A stretch of DNA of 42,630 nt, taken from NCBI GenBank assembly GCA_036897485.1, contig JAYMTF010000253.1, positions 1 to 42,630 on the forward strand, in the 5' to 3' direction. Within the stretch, counting starts at the first letter, position 1. Every line of letters starts with the position of its first letter. The stretch is from Pelargonium nanum. Lineage: Eukaryota; Streptophyta; Magnoliopsida; Geraniales; Geraniaceae. Shown in pieces: positions 12,301 to 23,105 of the stretch. Under the pieces are notes generated by a model, which was not told where the DNA came from, made no database searches, and saw only the letters and a program-made list of their open reading frames with translations. Made by a program: the position numbers and the translations under genes.

Positions 12301-15300
12301 TTTAATAACTTCATTTAGCTACCTTCAAAGAAGAAAGGGAGAATTTTTTTTCAGAGTAACATGACCGAATGAAGTGATACTCATAAAAATGTAGCATAAT
12401 GGAAAATGAACTTTTGCATGATATCGGAATAACCATACTAACGAAGGACCACGAACTAGACCATAATTCCTGACATGATAGCACATCAACGACAATCATG
12501 GTGAAAATGCAGGAAAAAGTATTGCTGAGTATCAACTAACAAAATAGTTAACATTAAGACAGACTTTCATGCTCACAAATCTGTACATGCAAGACATCGC
12601 ATGCACCAGATAGTGAAAGCAAGTTCAATATAAACATGTAGTATAGTGCACCAAAATATATAATCACTACCTTCACCGGGAGTATTCAATATACTATTCA
12701 TCAAAATAGTATCATATCCAACAAAACGGTTTATGAGAAGCTGCTGCCACCTGGAAATATAAAATTATAATCCATTAAGATAAAGTTATATATGTTTAAA
12801 CATACAGCTAAAGAATATAGATTCTAGCGAACTTTCTAACATCCTGTTTGGAAAACCATTGTAAGAATCTTATCTTCAGAATTAAAAAATTATGGCTAAC
12901 AGATTGTTAAAACCTTGTTATTTCCCTATGAAGAGTGGCAGGATATTAGCTTCCTAAATAGGCATTGGCATCATTGCTATTTGCAATAGTATTTACCTTG
13001 GTAAAAATATTGATAGAAATGCCACTTAAACCAACAGAGAGACAAATATAAAAAGGGGAAATATACAGAAACCTGCTAAACACTAAACATTATTTCACAT
13101 TGACTAGGGACTAAGCATCAACTTGTCCTCAAGAAAGCACACCCCTCTATTATTTACTCCAAGGAAATATTGTTACTTATCATGACCCAACTATACGTGC
13201 ATGGTTGAACAGAGCACTGCGACACTAATATTCAGAATATGCTTCCTAAGATTGTCATGGAATTCCTTAAACTAATTACGTATATAGAACCCTGATGGCC
13301 ATATTAATACCTCAATACAAGATAAAAAGTTGTCAATTTCTAGACCAATTTCTGATCAACTAAACCTAAGTATGTAGGTCATATCAGCACATCTAACCTG
13401 TTACCGAAGCAGGAATGCCGAGCTGATATGCTAATGTTGACAGTGCGTATATTATGCCGTGTCTTTGCGCCTTCAGGTAGCAAGAAATATCCCTGCAGGA
13501 TAATACATATTCAAAAAACACAAGATAATGTCAGGTTTCAAAAAACTGTAAGTGCAAGTAAAAAGCAACATAAGTTGATGATTACCTTTTCTGTTGTGTA
13601 TAAATAAGTTGGTTCAAATGCTTTGCTTCTCTTCTCAAGCCATTGCACTGAAATAGATTATCAACTATATAAAAACACTGCAATTTAGGACAAAAAGAAG
13701 AAGAAGAGAAAACATAAATCCACACAATTTTCAAATCTTTGTAGTTCTATATTCACCACATTTTCAAAGTCAAATTAGAACCTAAGAAAATTAATAGATT
13801 CACAAACTATAAAAGCTCACAACTGGAATGAGTGGAATGGAAATGATACAAAGTTACAGTCGAGTTCCAAGAAATTGAGAGTTCAAATCCTTTGTCATCT
13901 TGCTGAGTAAAAGCTTGAAATTTAAATCAAATAGAGCATCAATACAAACTAGATTATTCTTAGGCCAGGGCATACTCCTTCATGCATGCATACTTGTGTG
14001 ATTAACCATTTATACCCAATCAATCAGGACAAATAACACTGTTTTGTTTTCTAAGAGAGAAGATTTAGTTCTTTATTTTGAGATTCCCCAAATCATTTTA
14101 CATTAGTTTGAAATACTACAAGTCTGCAACAAAATAATAAATAATGGATCACAGAAGAAAAAGGTTACTCTAATACCTGCGTATAAGTTCAGCCTGTCCA
14201 CATGAAGTATATGCATCCACTTTGGAACATCAGGATTAAGATGTATGCCCGCAATGTTCTGCACTTTAAAGCCAAATTTAGCAAAGATAAGAGTTATAGG
14301 AAGTTGAACTATGATCAAATAAGCTATGTAAAAAGTAAACTAAGCTATGTACTACTGCTATGTTTGAATATAGAGTTTACAACTTTTGAATAAAAAAATA
14401 TCATTTGCAAATGTTTGGATGAAACACATCCAAACCAGCAAGTTGTGCAAATTAGGTTAGAGAAGCTATTATTTTTTCTGGCAAATTTTGGATTATCATG
14501 TGCAAACTAATAAGATGCGTTAACTTAGCACTAAGAAACAGATTTATATCAATCTACACACCCACAGACTTCCAATTATTTGTGTTGCATGTCCTGAAAC
14601 GATCGATAGGCGCCTGTACCACTTTTTTCCAAAGTGAATAATTGCTGCTCTAAATGTCTCCTTCAATGTGAGAGGGAAAGCATTGCGCGCCTCCTCTTTA
14701 TCAATTTTCCCAATTGAATCATCAACAATTGGCTTAGTGCTTTGACTGCTGGTAACACTATCTGCCTGGTATTCGAGAAGTTCAGCATCAGTCTTCCAGA
14801 ATTTCAGTGCCAATTTGCCCTGTCTAGCACCTGACCAAAACTTAGCAACCAAAAATGCCAATCCATCCCCATCTATATTTGCAACTTCCAATTCATCTGT
14901 TGCAACTTCCCTATTGCCAACAGCTATTGCATTAGATTCAGACTCATTCTGTGACCACAAGCCCACACTAGTTATCTACACCAAAGGGAAAAGAACAGTA
15001 TTAGATGTGATGGTTTAGCTGATTCAGAATTAAACTCAAATTGTCTATAAAATAGGCGCTCAATCAAATGCACTAGTTGCCACCAGGAGTTCTAGTAAGA
15101 AAACTATAAAACAATAATATAACATCCAAGCATAAAAAATAATAATAATAAATCAACTGAGTATTAAGCATTGAGAATTGAGACACAATCAACGAAGGAT
15201 AACATCAAATCCTAAAGGTCTGGCACTTCACTACCCTGATTATCTTAGCAAATTTTCAGATCATTCCACAAAATTTCAATAACTTTAGAGCTTCAAATAC

Positions 15301-17122
15301 AGTAAACAAGACAAATCTCAAAAGATAATGACTTATGCATAAAAACTCAAAAACATTATCACTAAATTTCCAATTCAGTATAAATATGTAAAACTCCCCA
15401 GGAATATAATAATATTAATGCCTTATAAAATTCATTGAGTGAAGATTAACATCTACATGAAACAACGATTAGAGCGCAAATGCTGAAGCCTCAGCTCAAG
15501 GCTCAAGCAAAAAGAAGATCGACGGATCGTGTACCTTAATTTGAATAAGTTGAGCTTCTGCTGTTTCTACTCCAGAGAGCTCACTTGAACAGCCAGGCTT
15601 CAGAAGCAAAGAACCAAAATTTAAGTTAGAAGCAAAAAGTCAGAATGAAAGTTGTATATATTATATAAATTTATACCCACAAGTAGTTACAGATCAAAGT
15701 AAAAAAGCCAAAAGGTATTGACGTCAAATCTATCCCGAGGTATGATTCTGGGCACAAATCTGTTGGAGATTTTGTGGGGATACCCAAAATATCAATCCTA
15801 TTCAAGACTAATAAAATACAATTTCCAAAATTATTCAGAAATATCTCATCATAATTGGCAAAAAAAATGTATCTCATAGTTTACTAAAATTGCCTGGCCA
15901 TTATTGCACAAAGGAACTGATACTTTAACTCTTCAACCAATAGCAGCAACAGTGATACTGATGCTGTCTGAGAACCCTTTAGCCATGATATCTTGTTGGG
16001 AACTAGGTAAGCTTATGGAAAGCATTTTACCCCCACAAGTCACAAGATTGGAGCTTAAGCTAATATCACTTAGGACTAGGAGAACACTTAGTTTAAAACT
16101 TCATTTTCTTAAGCTTTTGGTTCTTCCAAGCTTCGTTCATCCACTCATTCCCATCAATGAGAAGTTGAGAACAATTAAAGAGAGTTTTCTTTGGTCCAGA
16201 CAATATTCTAAGAACAAGCAACACTACTTTACCTTGTAATTATAATTCTTTCTCCTTTATTGTCGACTTATATCTAAGTTGCCAGACATTTATTCTTTCT
16301 TAATTCTCCAACACCCACCACAACCCCAAATATTCACCCCACTTTTCAATCATTATTTAGACATCCAAAAACCTGAAGTAAAATACATGCCGTCCCATTT
16401 TCTGGAGTCTGAAATTGCAGCGACCAACTACTAGTTCAGATACAGGCCACAAACCCTCAATATTACACCTCCGTCCAGCCAAGCTTTGTTTGCCAAGTAA
16501 CCCGAACGCCTTAAGATTACTAAATTTAAGCAACACCGCTGTCTATGCCCGGTCACAGGTCAGATGAATTTCAATTTTCAATTCAGTAAAGGCACCCAAT
16601 TGATCAGGAGACACAAGAGTGAGATCATTTGTCTAGCTGAACAGCCCTCCCCATCATCAAAACAAGCAATTTAGAAACGAACCCGTCACCATTAACATCA
16701 AACCAAGAAGAAAAAAAATGGGTATGCTTGGTAGCCTATCAAATATTCAAATTTCTCTCAAAATTCCAAATTAAGCCCAAATTGAGCAACATCAAACAAA
16801 CAAAAAAAGAAACTTTTTCAGGTGCATGATTCTCAACACAGGAAATAAAAGTAAGACCAAATGTTTAGCTGAAAACATTAAAATGGGTACACCTAGTTAC
16901 TCAAAAACCTCTCTCAAAAATTCAAAACACAACTAAAATGAACGAATTCAAAAATGGAATTGGGGTCACCTGTTGAACATAATTGGCGTGCATGACGACG
17001 AGGATACAGAAAAGAGTAATGGCTACGAAAAGATACATATACTCCAAAGCAGCTCTCACTCTTGGGGTCAACATCTGAGAGAATCGCTCCTGAACCCGAA
17101 TAAACGTCTGCTCTGGATCCAT
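9364..17122 (-). CDS. Membralin (TMEM259-like) ER membrane protein (At1g60995-like)
   Basis: Fourteen exons (17122-16970, 15597-15535, 14975-14562, 14258-14177, 13647-13586, 13492-13398, 12750-12671, 12062-11979, 11865-11749, 11467-11382, 11179-11073, 10726-10635, 10540-10464, 9843-9364) join in frame to 663 residues. The start MDPEQTFIRVQERF is followed by a membrane helix at about 28-46, then a lumenal region (PGCSSEL...) to about 340. Further hydrophobic helices lie near 350-370, 395-412, 413-445 and 455-500. The last exon is a hydrophilic tail of 159 residues rich in Gly, Pro, Asn and Gln. Motifs HLNPDVPKWMH, FEPTYLYTTEKGYFLLPEG and RTPISMKFFPRFF fit plant membralins. In animals membralin works in ER-associated degradation; the plant role is little known. 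Length is close to the family (about 620-660). It lies directly upstream of the IBA57-like gene on the same strand. Confidence 0.93.
15598..16969 (-). other. Membralin intron 1 (1.37 kb)
   Basis: The longest intron of the gene, AT-rich. Short open frames on either strand inside it show no family resemblance. No nested gene or element recognised. Confidence 0.6.
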
Positions 17123-17742
17123 CTCTCTCTCTCGCTTTCTCTATATATAACAATGTCAAAGAACCCTAAAGAATCATCGTGTCAGGGTTTGAGTTTCAAA
17201 AGAAAAGTGACCGTTTTCGGAGATTTCTTGGCGTCATTGGGTTTTCGGATTTGTTTTTGATGGTTTTAGACTCCAAATGTCTGTTCTGAAGAAGAAAGGT
17301 ACGGAAAAAGGAAGACGAATTCATTATTAGGGCGTGTTTGGCACGCCACTTATTTTTACTACTTTTTCCCGTTTTTCTCTTTTGAGGGATTTTTATTTCT
17401 GTTTTCGTAATTGATTGTGCTTTAAAGTAGCTTTTATGGATCAAATTTACATTTTACACTCGTCGTGTTAATCCACCCAACCTATAGTTTCTTTTTTTTC
17501 TAGTGTGAGCCTAATTTATAATTGAATAGTTGAAATTCAAAAGTTATCAATGATGCGCATGTTTTGACTCGTGTCGAAACATACATATTATGATTGTCTA
17601 TTATTTTACGTGTAAGAATGATTTGGGTGAAGTGAATCTCTCAACGCTTAGTGAAAATCTTCAAAATTTGATGAACTTGTTGATGAACAAAAAACAAACG
17701 AAGAACACCAACTGATCTTCTATATCAGGGAGGCGCTCCATC
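17123..17742. promoter_or_regulatory. Upstream region of membralin
   Basis: On the minus strand a TTATATATAG motif lies at about 17140-17150, only about 20 nt before the ATG, too close for a normal leader. It is followed by a (GA)n-rich pyrimidine/purine tract (17123-17142) of the kind common in plant 5' UTRs. True start site not visible. No gene seen. Confidence 0.35.
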
Positions 17743-17945
17743 CTGTGACCCTAGGTTAGGTGGGGCTATAAGCGGAGGAAAATAAAGTTACAAGAATTCC
17801 ACTAGTAGTGGCGAGCGAATCGAAAAGAGCTCAACTTTAAAATTGACCGTTCTCAACGTTCGAATTGTAGTATGGAGAAGCGTCCCAGCGTCGGACCAAA
17901 CCCAACTCCCCTAAAAGGACCTAGAACCTTTGAGGGAAGAACACA
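17743..17945 (+). pseudogene. Decayed fragment of nuclear 26S rRNA (5' end)
   Basis: The stretch matches from memory the start of plant 25S/26S rRNA: GTGACCCTAGGTTAGGTGGG (normally GCGACCCCAGGTCAGGCGGG), then TAAGCGGAGGAAAATAAAGT, TAGTGGCGAGCGAATCGAAA, and TTCGAATTGTAGTATGGAGA followed by AGCGTCC. About 22 bases just before TAAGCGGAGG, including the GAGTTTAAGC stretch, are missing. Most differences are C to T or G to A, as expected from decay of methylated cytosines in silent DNA. It is not a working rRNA gene. Confidence 0.85.
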
Positions 17946-19209
17946 CAATAGAACAAATTCTCTGAGGGTATGATATGTGTTTAGGACAAATTTTGGTGTT
18001 GTGTTTCAAGTGAAACCATCCCAATTTGAGGAGCACATTTCCATTGTTCATCATCATCTCCATGTCTTATAGTAAACTGGATTGTCCAATGGGCCAAATG
18101 TCAGCTGTGATATAGTTTATCCAATCCACATAGAGGGCCCAGATAATTTATAGCCCACAAGGCATAGCCTCAATTAGTCAGTTTTGCTCTTAATCTCAAA
18201 ATAAGTTTGTATTTTTTAAATAAATAAATTCAAAAGAGAAGTGATTAGTGTCTGGCATGTGAAGGAATGTAATGAGCTAGCTACCCAAATTTGGTGTAAG
18301 TACTGTACTTCAACCTAGAGAGATGAACATGTAGTACTAGCATAAGATGCATTAGTGTATTATTGTACTATACAAAACACATTATTATTTTTAGTATAGT
18401 TTTTTAAAAAGTGGTTTTGTGTGTATAGTAATCTATGTTTAAGGCCTTGGAGGAAGTGAAGTAATGTATTATGCATATATTAATTTATAACAATATCCAT
18501 ATATATTTAAAATTTAGTTATATTGGTGTATGACATGGAGAGCACACTGAACCCTCTCTCTTTTTTACACATATCCATCAAACATTCAAATACCTCAAAA
18601 CACTTTCATCTTTATTAAAAAAATTATTTGACTTTATGCACTTCATGAGATATATATGTTGGAGTTCTTCATCTATGGAAGATCATTAATATAATATAAG
18701 GTACACAAAAATATTTCTGTTTTGACTTTTATCATTCTTATGCTCACTTATCTTCTTCTTGTTGTTGTATTGTAGTTCTGGTTTTGACCTAGTTCTTCTT
18801 CTTCTTCTTCTTCTTTTTATCATTTTTATGCTCAGTTATCTTCTTATTCTTGTATTGTATAAAGCTCTGGTTTTGACCTAGTTCTTCTTCTTGAGTTGTA
18901 GTTCTGGTTCTTCTTCTTCTTGCTACCAATGATCTTCAATGTGAAACCCTCATGACCACTAAGCATGTATGTGTACTTTTATATTAATTATATACTTCCA
19001 ATACCAAGGTTTGATTAATTATATTTATGCATAGATCTAATCTTTGATTTGCAAGAAACTTTTTTTTTCCCTTGATTTATGCTGGTGCAATGAGATAAAA
19101 AAAATGATGCACATATATTTATTATTTATACAGTAAAATAGTACACAAATTATGTACGTAGCTGGTTGCAAAGAAGAAAAACAAAACAAATTAAGGCTCA
19201 TCTATCTCT
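17946..19209. other. Long upstream region of the bHLH gene
   Basis: AT-rich intergenic DNA. It contains a tandem repeat at 18726-18915 and homopolymer and CTT tracts. No gene seen. Confidence 0.5.
18726..18915 (+). repeat. Two-copy ~97-bp tandem repeat with CTT microsatellite
   Basis: The units (about 18726-18822 and 18823-18915) share TTTTATCATTYTTATGCTCA, ATCTTCTT and CTGGTTTTGACCTAGTTCTT. A run of CTT/TTC (18793-18825) joins them. They lie 430-620 bp before the bHLH start codon. TTTGACC, a W-box core, occurs once per unit. Confidence 0.8.
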
Positions 19210-19219
19210 CTATATATAG
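19210..19219 (+). promoter_or_regulatory. TATA box of the bHLH gene
   Basis: CTATATATAG lies 128 bp before the ATG at 19347. A leader of about 95 nt would follow. Confidence 0.5.
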
Positions 19220-19346
19220 GGTCTTTTCTGGATGAATGGAACCTCATTTTTAGGGTTTCGGAAATCTTATAGTCATATACATATACATATATATAGTAGG
19301 TTTTCTTTTAAACTACATACGTATACTTACATATACATATACGCAT

Positions 19347-21369
19347 ATGTCTTCTCCACCTCATAATTATAGCCCCAACCACACAGAAAACAGTTTTCTT
19401 GGTCTTCTTGACGATCCAGATGATACATGGCCGTTTCTTGGTAATAACATGAATGATGTTATGGAGGATGGGGGGTTTGAATTTGATTCGAGCATATTTG
19501 CGGAGCAAGAACAGATGGCATTAATGGCTGAACTGAGCATTGATGAACAAGACAATCCAGACCAAGATTTTGATAGTCCATTGCCACTTGAAGATCTTCA
19601 AGAAAGAAGCAATATTAAATCTGTGGATGCGACCAATATGGTTGTTGAGCAAGATCAACATCATCCAAGATCTCTAGAGGGTGGTAGTAGTAGTAGGACA
19701 AAGAAGAGAAACCATAGGCTCAAGAGTTTACAGGCTGATAAAGATCAGGTGGAGCTACCAAATGGTAATGATAAGGACGATCGCAATGCTAAGGAAAGAG
19801 TTCGGAGAATGAAGCTCAACGCATCTTACTTAGGTCTTGGTGCATTACTACCCCATTTTCGAAGATCTAAGGTTAATTATTAACGCAATATATATACTTC
19901 AATTCTTTTACATAATATTATGATATTTATGACATTGATATGCAAAACTATATCATGAGTATAACATGCATGTCGATCTGTTTGGTTTTTTCTTTCTTTT
20001 TTTCCATATTTTTTTTTAAATTTAGTTATGGTTGGACTTTCTTTTTTTTTTCATATTATCATGTGTTCTTGCTTTGACAAATTTATTATACCCGTATTCT
20101 TGATAATTCATGCGTATAGTTAGTTACTTTCGAACAAAAAATTGTCAGCAATAAGATTTATCCTTGAAACCCTTTTAGCATTAAGTGAGCTATAACGGCA
20201 GAGAGCTAGAGGTAGCTAAAATATATGTACAAATGGAGATTAATACATATAGTCAATGACGAGCTGGGGTGGCTGTGGAATTGCTATGCATGCCACTCTT
20301 TCAAAACGCTATATAATATTTGTCGATTTTCAAATATTACATTAATGTCTATGACAAAAGGTTCCCTAAACTTTTAGCATAAAGTATTTGTTTTGGGGGT
20401 TTTGCAGAAGAGATGGAGTGCACCCATTATCATTGACAGAGTTGCGGAGTACATCCCGGAGCTTGAAAATGAAATCGAAAAGCTTACTGTCAAGAAGGCA
20501 AATATGTTGGCAGTGATTGCTAATGATGATAAACAAAACCCTGGTTTAGATCAACAAGTACAATATGATCAAGCTCCCACTGTTACGGTTCATGAAGTTA
20601 AAAGAGGTGAAGTGATTGTACAAATATGCATGAACAAGAGGAGAGATCATCAAGATCATGATCATGAAGATCATACTCTGTCGAATATAGTACAAAAGGT
20701 TGAAGCAGAAGGTATGCGCATTGTGGATGCTTCTACTGTTTCTGTTTGCGATGATGGAGTCTGCAGCTACCACTTACACATTCAGGTACTTAAATTTGTT
20801 TCTCATCATCACGTAACGTTTCTATGAGTATTCGTAAAATTACAGGCGTGTAATTGTGTTACACGCGACACGAACATGACACGAAAGTAGCGTGTTTTGA
20901 TTCACACGTTTATGTCGGTGTTCATGTTGTGACATGCAAGATACACACACTTAAATTAATGCTAATAATGTGTCAAACGTGTTGGGTCGTGTCATATCAT
21001 ACATGTTGGTTCTATTGTTCATAATGTGTTCATCGTGTCGTGTCAACACAACCCATTAGTTATCATGTTAAATGTGTCATGTTCATGTTGTGTTAGTAAA
21101 AGCGTCATGTTCATGTTAAGAACGATTTATTAAACGTGGCGTGTCGGATCGTGCAACTCACGGTCAGACACGCACGAATTGTCAGCTCGATCTATCGGAA
21201 CCAATGACCCATAAATTGACAACTTGACAGATAATAGCTTATCATGTCCATTTGTAATGATTATATTTGTTAATTATACCTATTCTCTGAGCAGATGGAT
21301 GAGAGTTCAGTTGGACCTGACTACAACATTGGTGTTACAAGAGATAAGGTGATTTCTTGGTTAGCTTAA
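19347..21369 (+). CDS. bHLH transcription factor, group Ib (bHLH38/39/100/101)-like
   Basis: Three exons, 19347-19871, 20408-20785 and 21295-21369, all in phase 0, give 325 residues. The N-terminal 140 residues are acidic and Asn/Asp-rich (LGLLDDPDDTWPFLG resembles the start of ORG2-type factors). The bHLH domain spans exons 1-2: basic RNAKERVRRMKLN (about 146-158), helix 1 with GALLPHF, loop KKRWSAP, helix 2 IDRVAEYIPELENEIEKL. An ACT-like tail follows (VIVQICMNKR, IVQKVEAEGMRIVDASTVSV, YHLHIQ). Group Ib factors dimerise with FIT and activate iron-uptake genes. The residue normally His at the basic-region DNA contact is Arg146 here, while Glu150 and Arg154 are kept. Intron 2 carries a repeat element. 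The 24-residue third exon is the least certain part. Confidence 0.82.
20845..21186. mobile_element. CGTGTC-rich non-autonomous repeat in bHLH intron 2
   Basis: About 340 bp built of CGTGTC/GACACG words in both orientations (GTTACACGCGACACGAACAT, TCATCGTGTCGTGTCAACAC, GCACGAATTGTCAGCTCGAT). Similar sequences with an ACGAATTGYCAGCTC end are widespread dispersed repeats in dicots, from memory. No coding capacity. Ends and target duplication are not clear, so the superfamily is left open. Confidence 0.6.
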
Positions 21370-21640
21370 CATTTAGGCAATTTCTTGATTAGCTACTTGA
21401 TTCAAGTGCTCCATCAGCTTCAAGATTGCTTGACATTCAGGCTAATCTTGGACATCTAATTGATTCAGATTCAAGAAAGCATAATTGTAATATCCATTAA
21501 TTTCTTGGTTACCTGTTCTCATAAAGAGTGTTTGCAAAAGATGGACTCCACTTGGTTGATCAAGGTGATTTATCTCTTCTTCCTATCAAATTACATATTC
21601 TTCAATGCCATTCAAGTCACACAATTTATTGGGAATGAAG
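21370..21640. other. Downstream of bHLH; possible degenerate MIR169 remnant
   Basis: Holds the bHLH 3' UTR and local repeats of TTTCTTGRTTAGCT. The segment at about 21535-21590 (ACTCCACTTGGTTGATCAA ... CTCTTCTTCC) weakly matches the mature-arm side of the neighbouring MIR169 hairpins. It occupies the position held by the decayed hairpin at 24803 in the paralogous block. Weak evidence. Confidence 0.3.
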
Positions 21641-21802
21641 AAGAGAAAGCCTAGCATGAGAAACAAGAGCCAGTCAAGTTAGCCAAGGTGACTGCCTGAA
21701 ACCAAGCAAGAGCTTCAAAAATGAAGGAACCTCTTAAATGGAGCAGGCAAGTCATCCTTGGCTACTAAACTAGTCTCTTACTATCATGTCAGACCTCTCT
21801 TC
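21641..21802 (-). ncRNA. MIR169: MIR169 precursor hairpin (copy 1)
   Basis: Read on the minus strand, the 5' arm carries the canonical miR169 (UAGCCAAGGAUG...CCUG) at 21764-21744. The 3' arm carries the star side (CAGGCAGTCACCTTGGCTAA) at 21698-21679. The lower stem continues well past the duplex (AAGAGAGGTCTGACATGA pairing with TCTCATGCTAGGCTTTCTCT), and the loop is about 45 nt. This is the family's usual 5'-arm mature, long-stem form. miR169 guides cleavage of NF-YA transcripts. Last hairpin of the block driven from 22263. Confidence 0.93.
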
Positions 21803-21873
21803 TTTTCGAACTCATATACATACAACGGGTTACCGAGCATAACATCATCCGGATACCATTTTCGGGGATCGAG

Positions 21874-22034
21874 AAGAGAAGGCCTAGCATGAGAGAAAAT
21901 AGCCTGTCAAGTTAGCCAAGGTGACTGCCTGAAACCAAACAAGAGGTTCATGCAGAAAAAAACCTCTCAAGCAGAGCAGGCAAGTCATCCTTGGCTACCA
22001 AACTAGACTATTACTCTCATGTCAAGCCTCTCTT
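21874..22034 (-). ncRNA. MIR169: MIR169 precursor hairpin (copy 2)
   Basis: Mature miR169 on the minus strand at 21997-21977, canonical sequence. Star side CAGGCAGTCACCTTGGCTAA near 21911-21931. The outer stem (AAGAGAGGCTTGACATGAGA with TCTCATGCTAGGCCTTCTCT) is conserved with copies 1 and 6. It lies about 72 bp from copy 1, and the two are probably co-transcribed. Confidence 0.93.
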
Positions 22035-22073
22035 CACAATTGTTTCGCGCCATTGTTATGCCAAGATTGGCAT

Positions 22074-22214
22074 AGAAAAGGTCTAGCATGAAAGACAAGA
22101 ACCTGTCAAGATAGCCAAGGTGATTGCCTGAAAACCAGAAAAATGGTTTTGTAAACCAGGCAAGTCATCATTGGCTACGAAACGAGACTTGTACTCTCAT
22201 GTTAGACCTCTCTT
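22074..22214 (-). ncRNA. MIR169: MIR169 precursor hairpin with variant mature sequence (copy 3)
   Basis: Minus-strand hairpin with a short loop. The mature site, 22177-22157, reads UAGCCAAUGAUG...CCUG, with U in place of G at nucleotide 8. The star side is CAGGCAATCACCTTGGCTAT. The change places a mismatch in the miRNA/star duplex and at the end of the seed. This is the first hairpin after the TATA box at 22252-22263, so it sits at the 5' end of the primary transcript. Confidence 0.88.
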
Positions 22215-22251
22215 CCTATCGGACTTATGCCTATACTATGTCTTCAACTAT

Positions 22252-22263
22252 CCATTTTATAGC
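22252..22263 (-). promoter_or_regulatory. TATA box, MIR169 block C
   Basis: On the minus strand GCTATAAAATGG lies about 38 bp upstream of hairpin copy 3. The same motif stands at the same place in the other MIR169 blocks (25557-25569, 27361-27373, 30211-30225). Two W-box cores (TTGACC at 22383-22388, TTGACT at 22439-22444, + strand) lie upstream and also recur in blocks A and B. Confidence 0.7.
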
Positions 22264-22696
22264 CCGCGAAAGTGATCAATGTGGCATGGCTTCGTATCCC
22301 ATAATGGAATATGTTCTCTTCAGTTGAAGAAGAGCCTGGCATTCTATGACCTTCTCTGCAACTTGAGATTGATCTTCTGGTTTTGACCTCACTTATTAAA
22401 TAAAGAAGCACAAAATCTTGTGAAGGTGCATTAGAATTTTGACTTGATTTTGTGAGTTATTCTATTCCATTTCAAGATTTTTTTCTTTACTGGATCATGA
22501 TTCCAAACAATAAAGTCAATTCTTTCTGCCACCACATACCCATAATATCAGTAATGTTCATGTTCTTTTATGTTTTCTCTTCTCTACTTAATTTGAAGTT
22601 TAAACAATGAGCATAGTAAGATTTTGGATACTATGTTTTACAGCAGTACTAAAGCATTTTGACACCTAACACATTCACTCTGTGGAAAATGACTGG
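22264..22696 (-). promoter_or_regulatory. Duplicated MIR169 upstream region, block C
   Basis: Closely similar to 25570-25960: shared stretches include CTTGAGATTGATC, TTTTGACCTCACTTAT, AAGAAGCACAAAATCTTGTG and ACAATAAAGTCAATT. It is part of the duplicated promoter-hairpin block. No coding region. Confidence 0.65.
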
Positions 22697-23105
22697 TTTG
22701 GTTTGTGGCTAGTGACCTATATATCTTTACTGCCTCTTTTCTTGGTCCACGTGTAAGTTCTGTACTTTCTTGTGTTATTTGGTCGGCACATGAGGAGGAG
22801 TGTTAATGTATCCAACATCGAAAGAACGTGGAGTCTGTTGCCACTTGATATACAAGTTGACTCTCCACCTATGCGTTGAAGTTTAGAGTTGAAGTTTACA
22901 TAGTATTAGAGCTAGTTTGGTTTGGGTATATAGTGGCCTGTATTTGTTATCTCCCTTCTTGGTCCCCATACAAGGTCCGTACTCTGTTGTGTTATTCAGC
23001 TTATATGTGAGGGAGAGTGTTAATTTATCTCACATCGAAAGAATGTGAAGTTTGTTGCCACTTGATATACAAGTTAGACATTCGACGTATTAGTTTAAGT
23101 ATCTA
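22697..23105 (+). mobile_element. TRIM (small LTR retroelement) remnant, tandem LTR arrangement
   Basis: An LTR-like unit of about 100 bp (22801-22900) starts TGTTAATG and ends in CA. It is preceded by a purine tract and followed by a sequence resembling the tRNA-Met primer site (TAGTATTAGAGC). After an internal part of about 117 bp and another purine tract, a second LTR-like copy begins at 23018. A further internal-like piece lies before the first LTR (22697-22800). No coding capacity. The LTRs have diverged clearly, so the insertion is old. It is a fossil. Confidence 0.7.

Noticed and set aside
15904-16239. A 111-codon plus-strand frame inside membralin intron 1
   Set aside because: No family resemblance, no splice or promoter context; chance frame.
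21681-21764. MIR169 hairpins read on the plus strand
   Set aside because: The canonical mature sequence and the 5'-arm position appear only on the minus strand, and all TATA motifs agree with that direction.
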